From assembly GCA_965651265.1 (NCBI GenBank), contig CBFGRV010000040.1, positions 1-28,054 on the forward strand: 28,054 nt of DNA, in the 5' to 3' direction. Made by a program: the position numbers and the translations under genes. The notes beneath the pieces are model-generated. The model ran no database searches, was not told the origin of the DNA, and saw only the letters and a program-made list of their open reading frames with translations. Shown in pieces: positions 1 through 5,307 of the stretch (positions are counted from its first letter, which is position 1; each line of letters opens with the position of its first letter). The DNA comes from CBFGRV01 sp965651265 (GTDB lineage Bacteria > Bacteroidota > Rhodothermia > Rhodothermales > VXPQ01).

Positions 1-2
1 AC

Positions 3-50
3 TTCGAGACCGAGGCAGGGGAGAGCTACGTGGTGACGGCGGATCGGTAG
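3..50 (+). CDS. C-terminal end of an unidentified protein (partial)
   Basis: Frame 3 is open from the window edge to a TAG stop at 48-50 and reads FETEAGESYVVTADR. A phrase such as F-x-T-x-x-G-x-x-Y-x-V is common in the last beta strand of secreted carbohydrate-active enzymes and other beta-sandwich proteins. Fifteen residues cannot assign a family. One other frame is also open here, so this call is tentative. Confidence 0.35.
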   Translation, partial: FETEAGESYVVTADR

Positions 51-172
51 CGACTGACGGTTTGTCCCACCGCGGCGAGCAGCGATGCAGATCGTCGAGC
101 CGGGAGTTTCATCAGGGGATGGTACGGGCGTATCTTACCTGCGGTTTGCTGACCCCTGAGCCCGGATGTCCC

Positions 173-680
173 TTGAGCACAGATCTCCTGCGTTACCCGA
201 TCGGCCGATTTGACCGAAATCAACCACTGCCTGCAGGTGGTCACGCGGAACTAATTCGCTCGCTGGCCACCGTGCCCGCCCGAATGCGCATGGCCGTGGA
301 CGGCCTCAGCGAAACCCGGCTCGACACACCGTACCGGCCAGGAGGATGGACCGTTCGCCAGCTCGTTCATCACGTGTCTGACAGTCACATCAATGCGTAC
401 GTCCGAATGAAGTGGGGACTCACGGAGGATACGCCGGCCATCAAGACCTACGATGAAAAAGTCTGGGCGGAGCTGCTCGACGCGCGCACGGCAGCCGTCG
501 AGATTTCGTTGCAGCTTCTGACAGGCCTACATGCGAGATGGGACGCCCTGCTAAACGCGATGACGACAGAGGATTTCGCCCGCACGATCCGTCATCCCGA
601 GATGGGCGCGATGACGCTAGTGGCACGGCCGGCATCACGTGGCGCACATTGAACGATTGCGCGAGCGGGAAGCCTGGTGA
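173..680 (+). pseudogene. DinB/YfiT-like metal-dependent hydrolase, broken by an internal deletion
   Basis: The reading frame up to about base 619 encodes a YfiT-type DinB-fold protein (putative bacillithiol-type transferase or metal-dependent hydrolase). It shows YPIGRF near the start, DTPYRPGGWTVRQLVHHV, SDSHINAYVRMK and TIRHPEMGAMTL. In intact members MTL is followed by about eight residues and then a YAWHGRHH-type metal-binding helix. Here, right after MTL, that helix appears in another frame: WHGRHHVAHIERLREREAW then TGA at 678-680, beginning at base 621. The original frame instead runs into a TGA at 650-652. The join therefore looks like a loss of about 23 bases plus a frameshift. The remaining His residues (VHH, HGRHH) are those that bind the metal in this family. 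The start is uncertain: TTG at 173 just before the conserved region, or ATG at 119. An assembly artefact cannot be excluded. Confidence 0.72.
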
Positions 681-704
681 GGATGAAGGGTCCATCCTTC
701 CAAC

Positions 705-738
705 AAAAAAATGGGCGCCGGCACGATGCCGACGCCCA
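705..738 (-). terminator. Intrinsic terminator, minus strand
   Basis: The arms 712-723 and 727-738 pair over 12 positions around a 3-base loop. The single irregular position is a G-U wobble when read on the minus strand but a C-A mismatch on the plus strand. An uninterrupted A7 run at 705-711 becomes the U-tract on the minus strand. It would stop minus-strand transcripts coming from the right, either read-through from the response regulator gene or an antisense RNA of the non-coding island. Confidence 0.75.
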
Positions 739-819
739 GGCCAGGGGTAAGGTAAGCTAGCTACGTGGGCCTTGGGCCGCGGAAGAGGCGCCGTGCCAGG
801 TTCGGCGCGTGCTTCCGAG

Positions 820-837
820 CCGGCCCCGGGGTGGGGT
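820..837 (+). repeat. 18-bp perfect direct repeat, copy 1 (copy 2 at 1104-1121)
   Basis: The 18 bases at 820-837 recur exactly at 1104-1121. The second copy forms the core of the plus-strand terminator hairpin. The first copy has a weaker hairpin and only TTTG behind it, so it may be a degenerate terminator or an alternative pairing partner for the second copy. Both copies lie inside the non-coding island. Confidence 0.8.
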
Positions 838-1101
838 TTGTGAGGTATCGCCATCCAGACATCGCCGTTTAATAGGCGGGAATCTGGATTCTGGCTCGTG
901 AAAAGCACGGACGACGTCCTGCGTACAATCGCCTACGGCTCCGTAGGAACGTCTACGACTCGGCGGCCCCGCACCGGCCGAGATTGTAACAGAAATGCGG
1001 TTAAGGACTCCGACTGCGGGGCGATACTCCGGATGGTCCGGGCCCAGGCTCGGACCGTCTCCACGCTCTCGTGCAGGCCAGGGCATGGGAGGTGGAGATA
1101 G

Positions 1102-1138
1102 GCCCGGCCCCGGGGTGGGGTCGGGCTTCTTTTTTTTC
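1102..1138 (+). terminator. Strong intrinsic terminator, plus strand
   Basis: A 10-bp stem pairs 1102-1111 with 1117-1126 (nine Watson-Crick pairs and one G-U) around a 5-base loop. It is followed by TTCTTTTTTTT at 1127-1137. No plus-strand protein gene lies upstream after the broken yfiT-like gene at 680, so the terminator most likely ends the structured RNA. It points towards the convergent response regulator gene. Confidence 0.85.
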
Positions 1139-1161
1139 TCCCGGCCAGGCGCGCGCCTGGT

Positions 1162-2097
1162 CTATCCCGTGAAGCGGTAACCCAGCCCGTATACCGTGTG
1201 GATGTACCGTGGCTTAGAAGGGTTCGGCTCTATCTTTCGCCGTATCGATCCGACGTGCGGGTCGATCTTTGCGACGGCCACATCCGGATTGATGGTGTAG
1301 GCGATCAGGTCATCGTCGATATGCCACGCCTCTCGGAGCAGGCGCTTCTTCGTAACGACGCATCCGCGATTTCGCACCAGGCATCGCAAGATGTCAAGCT
1401 CCATCTCATTGAACGCTAGCTCGCTCGTGTCTTTTCGAATCAGGCTTCTCTGGAAATCGATAACGTACGAGCCCAACCGGTACTCGTTGACGGGCTCCAG
1501 GGGCCGGCCGTCGCGACCGATCAGCGCCTCAGTGCGCTCGAAGAGGTCCTCGGGTTCGAAGGGCTTGACGATGTAGTCCTGCGCGCCGAGTCCGTATCCC
1601 TTCAGAATATTCTCCTGATCGCCGCGCCCCGACATCATGAGAACGGGAGCCGTATACCCCCTGGACTGGGTTTCCTGCAGCACCTCGAACCCGTTCATGC
1701 GCGGCAAGACGACATCCAGCAGCACCAGATCGAAATACGGTTCCTCTTTCATGATCTCGAGAGCCGAAACACCATCTTCCGCCGTATCGATGCGGTAGCC
1801 CTCCATCTGGAAGTAGGTTTCGAGAGCCAGACGAATTTCGGGGTCGTCGTCAACGATTAGAATGTGCGGACCCTCCGACGCCCCGCGTCCGGCGGCGTCG
1901 TTGGCGCCGGGCCGATCGTGAGGCCGCGTTCTACGCTCCCGTTCCTCGAGATCGGATCGGCCACCGACGGATCGATCGGATGGCCTGTCCCTGGAAAGAC
2001 TACTGGATTTGCTGGCGGGGATCATCGTACGGCGTGGCGGGCTTGAATCGGGTTCATCATGACGCGGACCGAGGCATCTTCGTCGAAGGCGGCGCAT
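1162..2097 (-). CDS. OmpR/PhoB-family response regulator with N-terminal extension
   Basis: Two-component DNA-binding response regulator of 311 residues. The receiver domain covers about residues 77-195: acidic pocket VDDD around 82-85, phospho-acceptor D128 in LLDVVLPRMNG, switch residue S156, and conserved K178 in IVKPFEPED. A winged-helix effector domain covers about 205-311 and ends HTVYGLGYRFTG. The first 75 or so residues are rich in Arg, Ser, Asp and Pro and look disordered. The nearest alternative start, Met25, still leaves about 50 extra residues, and no start codon lies just before the receiver. The winged-helix stretch between KRLLREAW and RRKIE is unusually worded (INPDVAVAKIDPHVG), so DNA contacts may differ from well-studied members. 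No histidine kinase is in the window. The signal and targets are unknown. It diverges from folK across 110 bases that should hold both promoters. Confidence 0.9.
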   Translation of the reverse strand: MRRLRRRCLGPRHDEPDSSPPRRTMIPASKSSSLSRDRPSDRSVGGRSDLEERERRTRPHDRPGANDAAGRGASEGPHILIVDDDPEIRLALETYFQMEGYRIDTAEDGVSALEIMKEEPYFDLVLLDVVLPRMNGFEVLQETQSRGYTAPVLMMSGRGDQENILKGYGLGAQDYIVKPFEPEDLFERTEALIGRDGRPLEPVNEYRLGSYVIDFQRSLIRKDTSELAFNEMELDILRCLVRNRGCVVTKKRLLREAWHIDDDLIAYTINPDVAVAKIDPHVGSIRRKIEPNPSKPRYIHTVYGLGYRFTG

Positions 2098-2207
2098 TAA
2101 GTAGCGAACCGTCAGGGCGAGGGGAGGATTCGACTGGAAGCGTTACACGATGGAAGTAAAATTAGACCGTTACATATCGAGGCCCATAGCGGGTTGAAGC
2201 GCTGAGC

Positions 2208-2735
2208 ATGTCCCGGGTCGAACAAACCCGTGCCTACCTTGCCCTCGGATCAAACCTGGGAGACCGGTTGGCCTATTTGCGTATGGCCGTGGAGGCCTTG
2301 CGGCGACACCCGAAGATTCGGATAGCGAGAACATCTCCGATTTACGAGAACCCGGCTGTGACCCTCGCCTCGGAAGATTTGCAACCGGATTTTCTCAATG
2401 CCGTGGTTGAGGTCGAGACGTCGCTGAATGCGCGGGCGTTGCTCGAGGTGTGCCAGGAGATTGAACGAGAGGCAGGCCGCGATCGAGAGAAGGGGAAGCG
2501 CTGGCAGGCGAGGACACTGGACGTGGATCTGATCGCGTTCGGTGACGAGGAAATCGACGAGCCGGGCCTGCGCATCCCGCATCCGCGGCTGGGCGAGCGC
2601 CTCTTCGTCTTGCGCCCGCTGGCCGACATCGCGCCGGACGCGCGAATTCCCGCTCCGTTCAGCGCACGCGTGACGGAGCTTCTCGAAATGGCTCCCACAC
2701 ACGAGATGGCGTTGCCGATTGCCGAAACCCTGTGA
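2208..2735 (+). CDS. folK: 2-amino-4-hydroxy-6-hydroxymethyldihydropteridine pyrophosphokinase
   Basis: HPPK transfers pyrophosphate from ATP to 6-hydroxymethyl-dihydropterin in cytosolic folate synthesis. The 175-residue product has the family signatures in order: LALGSNLGDR near residues 11-20, the substrate loop IYENPA at about 45-50, FLNAVVEVET at 62-71, and the ATP/Mg site RW-x-x-RTLDVDLIAFG at 98-112 with the two Mg-binding aspartates D105 and D107. These are followed by RIPHPR and FVLRPL. Length is normal for a single-domain HPPK, so it is not fused to FolB or FolP. The ATG at 2208 is the only sensible start, directly before the first strand. No other folate gene is nearby. The gene stands alone on the plus strand after the divergent response regulator. 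Confidence 0.95.
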   Translation: MSRVEQTRAYLALGSNLGDRLAYLRMAVEALRRHPKIRIARTSPIYENPAVTLASEDLQPDFLNAVVEVETSLNARALLEVCQEIEREAGRDREKGKRWQARTLDVDLIAFGDEEIDEPGLRIPHPRLGERLFVLRPLADIAPDARIPAPFSARVTELLEMAPTHEMALPIAETL

Positions 2736-2860
2736 CGGAACTATCGATACGGAGGGGATGAAATTACCGGCAATCGCCGAACATGGCGTGCGGCCTTCCG
2801 TAAACACCACAGCATCCACGCGCGATGTCATACCGCCCGCAGAGTGCAAAGCCAGCTATC

Positions 2861-3052
2861 ATGCTAAAACTCCTCTTTCTCGTCTTCATCGTCTATCTCG
2901 TTTTCCGGACGACGCTGCGCTTATTGCGCGCGATGAGGACTGACGAGACAGCACCTCCCCGCGATGATCGGCGGCGCTCCACGGTACCAGGCTCATCCGC
3001 GCCGCGCACCTACGATGCGGATATCGAGGATGCGAAGTTTGTGGATGTGTAG
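2861..3052 (+). CDS. Small single-pass membrane protein, function unknown (DUF4834-like)
   Basis: A protein of 63 residues if ATG 2861 is used. An upstream ATG at 2825 would add 12 residues with no membrane character. Residues 1-25 form one hydrophobic segment (LKLLFLVFIVYLVF) followed by basic residues (RTTLRLLRAMR), typical of an N-terminal anchor with the rest in the cytoplasm. The middle is polar and probably disordered. The C-terminus YDADIEDAKFVDV is acidic and hydrophobic, like the ending of small DUF4834-type proteins of Bacteroidota. That resemblance is from memory, not a search. It lies 125 bases after folK and converges on tonB. Confidence 0.6.
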   Translation: MLKLLFLVFIVYLVFRTTLRLLRAMRTDETAPPRDDRRRSTVPGSSAPRTYDADIEDAKFVDV

Positions 3053-3058
3053 GCGGTC

Positions 3059-3073
3059 CGACGCTACGCGTCG
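3059..3073. repeat. Inverted repeat at a convergent gene junction
   Basis: A perfect 6-bp inverted repeat, CGACGC-TAC-GCGTCG, sits between the stop of the small membrane protein gene (3052) and overlaps the stop codon of tonB (3064-3066). There is no U-tract on either strand. It may act as a weak bidirectional terminator or RNA 3'-end stabiliser. Confidence 0.5.
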
Positions 3074-3753
3074 ATTCCGAACGTAAAGGTCAGAGTCGTT
3101 CGGCTGGGCACAGGCTGCCCGTTCTTTCTTGCGGGACGAAAGATCCATCGATCGGCGGCCGAGAGAGCAGCCTCCTCGAGGCCGTAGCCCAGGGTCGCCA
3201 CGGGGGTCTTCGTGACGCCGTCTTTGTCCAGCAGGAATCGCTCCACGATTTCCGCATCCTGAACCTGGCCACGTTCATCGATCATGACGGCCACGACGAG
3301 CTCGGCGCGAATACGATTTCGCCTGGCCTCGCGCGTGTACTCCGGCTCCACAAAACGGACCGTCTTCGGGCCCTCCGTCGGACCGGCCGATTCCGCCACC
3401 GCATCACCGCTTTCCTCGCTGGGCAGCGCATCCTCGCCGGGGTCGTCCAGCGCCAGAAATTCGTCGGCGAACTCGATCTCATCCTCTTCGAGCACAACAT
3501 CATCGGGAACGACGATGGGTATAGGCGGCGGGGGTGGGGGTGGCTTCGCATTCACCTGGCGCGTCGGCTGAATCTCCTCGATTTCGATGACCTCTCGCTC
3601 GCCGGTATCGTAGACGAGGCGCGGAGTGGCATCCTCCGAAGGCGGAGGCCACAGCTTCACGGCCGAGAGCACGACGATCAGAGATACCGCCACGCAGGCG
3701 AGCGTGCGTATGCGATAGTCGGAGTGATATGAGGAGGGGGTTCGACGGCGCAT
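3064..3753 (-). CDS. TonB-family energy transducer
   Basis: Protein of 229 residues that would link the inner-membrane proton-motive-force machine (ExbB/ExbD) to outer-membrane TonB-dependent receptors. A short basic cytoplasmic tail is followed by one membrane segment (about residues 16-34), then a periplasmic spacer with PPPPPPP at about 71-77 and a long acidic stretch (LEEDEIEFADEF). The C-terminal TonB domain starts at about 135 with FVEPEYTREARR and ends RTTLTFTFGIDA. ATG 3753 is preferred over GTG 3762 because a GAGG ribosome-binding site lies a few bases before it. The C-terminal domain carries a charged insertion (FLLDKDGVTKTP) before the helix EEAALSAADRW. ExbB/ExbD and receptors are not in the window, so the transported substrate cannot be named. 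It diverges from the carAB leader. Confidence 0.88.
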   Translation of the reverse strand: MRRRTPSSYHSDYRIRTLACVAVSLIVVLSAVKLWPPPSEDATPRLVYDTGEREVIEIEEIQPTRQVNAKPPPPPPPIPIVVPDDVVLEEDEIEFADEFLALDDPGEDALPSEESGDAVAESAGPTEGPKTVRFVEPEYTREARRNRIRAELVVAVMIDERGQVQDAEIVERFLLDKDGVTKTPVATLGYGLEEAALSAADRWIFRPARKNGQPVPSRTTLTFTFGIDA

Positions 3754-3762
3754 GGACCTCAC

Positions 3763-4142
3763 TACATCAGCCCAGTGAACGCCAACGAAGAACTACGGGT
3801 TCGAAAGGGGGAACGTCTGCCCAGCCGTGCTGGGAGAGCGCAAGCGCTTCCAGCAAATGTGAGGCACTTTTGCTCCATGAAGATTGTTGTGAAAGGCCTC
3901 ATCGACCGATATCTTTGGAAACTAGTCGTGGCGCGTCAGGTTACGCATGCGACGAAAACGAGCACAGCGACGTGTGATTGGCGACACAGACTTGAAGTTC
4001 GCTACGCCACCTCAGCATCAGACGATTCCCTTCGGAGCGGGAATGCACCCGACCCCAAGCCTTCCCATTTTTGGGGAGGCTTTTTTTGTATTCGGCAACA
4101 CGATCGCTGCCCGACACAGCAAGCCCGCAGACACAAGGCTGT
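3763..4142 (+). promoter_or_regulatory. carAB 5' leader region with folded RNA elements
   Basis: These 380 bases separate divergent tonB and carA and have no convincing protein. On the plus strand there is a perfect 6-bp hairpin 3820-3825/3829-3834. A longer hairpin pairs 3925-3930 with 3948-3953 and 3933-3936 with 3943-3946; it has two G-U pairs that work only on the plus strand. A third hairpin, 4025-4030/4039-4044, lies just before an intrinsic terminator (4057-4087). The only downstream plus-strand gene is carA, which suggests either a transcription attenuator controlling carAB or a separate small RNA ending at 4087. I could not fix a promoter. An AAGG at about 4135-4138 may be the carA ribosome-binding site. 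Confidence 0.55.
4057..4087 (+). terminator. Intrinsic terminator upstream of carA, possible attenuator
   Basis: A 10-bp stem (4057-4066 with 4073-4082, one G-U pair) around a 6-base loop is followed by T7 at 4081-4087. GGGAA at 4039-4043 can pair either backward with TTCCC at 4026-4030 or forward with TTCCC at 4062-4066, which is part of the terminator's 5' arm. The segments therefore form the mutually exclusive hairpins expected of an attenuator. No PyrR-binding consensus was recognised. Confidence 0.7.
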
Positions 4143-5294
4143 ATGACTAACTCCGACGCTCAGAACAACGGAAGGCCCTGCAAACTGTCCCTCGCGGATG
4201 GCATCGTCGTCACCGGCACGAGTATTGGACACGTGGGTGAGACGGGCGGCGAATTGTGCTTCAACACGAGCATGACGGGCTATCAGGAGATCATGACCGA
4301 CCCGTCCTACCACGGGCAGATCATGATGATGACCTACCCGCACATCGGAAATTACGGGGCGATGGATGCGGATCTCGAAGCGCGTCGCCCGATGATCGCC
4401 GGCCTCGTCGTTCGTCAGTTCACGGAGCGATACTCAAACCTGCTTGCCGACGAGTCTTTGGATAGCTTCATGAAGCGGTACAAGCTCGTCGGCATCACGG
4501 GTGTTGACACGAGGCGGCTCGTGCGCCACATCCGTACGAAGGGCGTCATGAACGCCGTGATTTCGTCCATCGATCTCGACGATGAGAGCCTCATCGAAAA
4601 GGCGCGCGCGTGGCCATCGATGGAGGGGCTCGAGTTGGCCTCAAGGGTTACCACGGGGGAGCCCTTCGACTACGCGCTCGGCGGCGGTCCGCGCATCGCG
4701 GTGTTCGACTACGGCGTAAAGCTCAACATACTGCGATCCTTCGAAGCGCGTGGATGCAGCGTCCGCGTCTTCCCAGCCTCGACGCCGCTGGATCAGGTTC
4801 TCGCCTGGAAGCCGGATGGGCTCTTCTTCTCGAACGGTCCGGGAGATCCGCGGGCCATGCCCGACGACATCGCCAAAGTCAAAGCCGCCTTCGAGACGAA
4901 GATTCCGATGTTCGGTATATGTCTTGGCCATCAGCTCATGGCCCTGGCCAGCGGCTTCGACGTGTACAAAATGTTCGTGGGCCATCGCGGAGCCAACCAT
5001 CCCGTCAAGAACCTCATCACGGGTAAAGTCGAGGTTACGACGCAGAACCACGGCTTTGCGGTCGCGGAGGATTCTATCCGCGAGAAGTTTGCTGCCGTGA
5101 CCCACCGAAACCTGAACGACGGAACGATCGAAGGTTTGCGCTTCAAGGAGCGGGCCGCGCTCTCGGTGCAATACCATCCCGAAGCCTCGCCCGGGCCGCA
5201 TGACAGCCACTACCTCTTCGAGGAGTTCCTCGTCGAGGTCGATAACCTGCGCGCCATGCCGGCGCGGCGGGTCGAACGCTCCACACTCGCTTAA
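4143..5294 (+). CDS. carA: Carbamoyl-phosphate synthase small subunit (glutaminase)
   Basis: CarA hydrolyses glutamine and channels ammonia to CarB for carbamoyl phosphate, the precursor of pyrimidines and arginine. The 383-residue product has an N-terminal CPSase_sm domain (residues 14-150, with FNTSMTGYQEI and GITGVDTRRLVRHIR). The class I glutamine amidotransferase domain (about 185-365) has nucleophile C260 in FGICLGHQ, and H345 and E347 in QYHPEASPGPHDS. The catalytic triad is complete. ATG 4143 is chosen because conserved sequence starts soon after it and the reading frame upstream runs through the terminator. It is followed by carB after 13 bases, so the two subunits are co-transcribed. 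Confidence 0.97.
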   Translation: MTNSDAQNNGRPCKLSLADGIVVTGTSIGHVGETGGELCFNTSMTGYQEIMTDPSYHGQIMMMTYPHIGNYGAMDADLEARRPMIAGLVVRQFTERYSNLLADESLDSFMKRYKLVGITGVDTRRLVRHIRTKGVMNAVISSIDLDDESLIEKARAWPSMEGLELASRVTTGEPFDYALGGGPRIAVFDYGVKLNILRSFEARGCSVRVFPASTPLDQVLAWKPDGLFFSNGPGDPRAMPDDIAKVKAAFETKIPMFGICLGHQLMALASGFDVYKMFVGHRGANHPVKNLITGKVEVTTQNHGFAVAEDSIREKFAAVTHRNLNDGTIEGLRFKERAALSVQYHPEASPGPHDSHYLFEEFLVEVDNLRAMPARRVERSTLA

Positions 5295-5307
5295 GTGAGA
5301 CCACGAA

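Larger units (their letters stand above)
774..1138 (+). ncRNA. Candidate novel structured RNA with three-way junction and pseudoknot
   Basis: This stretch has no credible protein but is densely foldable. Seen directly: an extended stem 774-778/822-826, 780-785/812-817 and 788-793/803-808; a stem 853-859/883-889 enclosing 863-866/875-878; a three-way junction closed by 924-930/982-988 with hairpins 932-937/942-947 and 960-964/977-981; a perfect 8-bp pairing of that last hairpin's loop (966-973) with 1015-1022, which makes a pseudoknot; a stem 1032-1040/1051-1059; a long hairpin 1058-1064/1092-1098 plus 1066-1074/1083-1091; and a terminator with U-tract at 1102-1138. Several stems contain G-U pairs only when read on the plus strand, which sets the orientation. 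The last two stems share bases 1058-1059, so one must be slightly shorter. The 5' end is not defined and could lie nearer 735. I found no match to the conserved cores of RNase P, tmRNA, 6S or SRP RNA. Function unknown. Confidence 0.62.

Noticed and set aside
681..697. Small hairpin GGATG/CATCC after the broken yfiT-like gene as a plus-strand terminator
   Set aside because: The stem is only five pairs and is followed by TTCCAAC, not a U-tract.
441..908. 155-residue minus-strand reading frame
   Set aside because: It overlaps the yfiT-like gene and the minus-strand terminator, and its composition (Pro/Arg/Ser rich) is that of an antisense shadow.
875..912. Resemblance to the 5' end of tmRNA (TCTGGATTC) and to the TTAATAGGGAA box of cobalamin riboswitches
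   Set aside because: Neither the tmRNA acceptor stem, T-loop and CCA end nor a resume frame ending in ALAA was found. The cobalamin core box with GCCACTG is also missing.
985..1012. ACAGAA followed by GG-UUA, as in the RNase P RNA core
   Set aside because: The partner GAGGAAAGTCC element is absent, and 150 bases follow the motif, where RNase P has only a short tail.
898..1101. 67-residue plus-strand reading frame in the island
   Set aside because: Arg/Thr-rich low-information sequence that lies across the hairpins of the structured RNA. It lacks a ribosome-binding site and looks like a chance frame.
4020..4090. PyrR-type attenuation of carAB
   Set aside because: The conserved PyrR-binding loop was not found, so only a generic attenuator is proposed.
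3775..4146. Plus-strand reading frames in the carAB leader, including a possible leader peptide
   Set aside because: They run through the terminator hairpin, share no recognisable domain, and show no run of regulatory codons.
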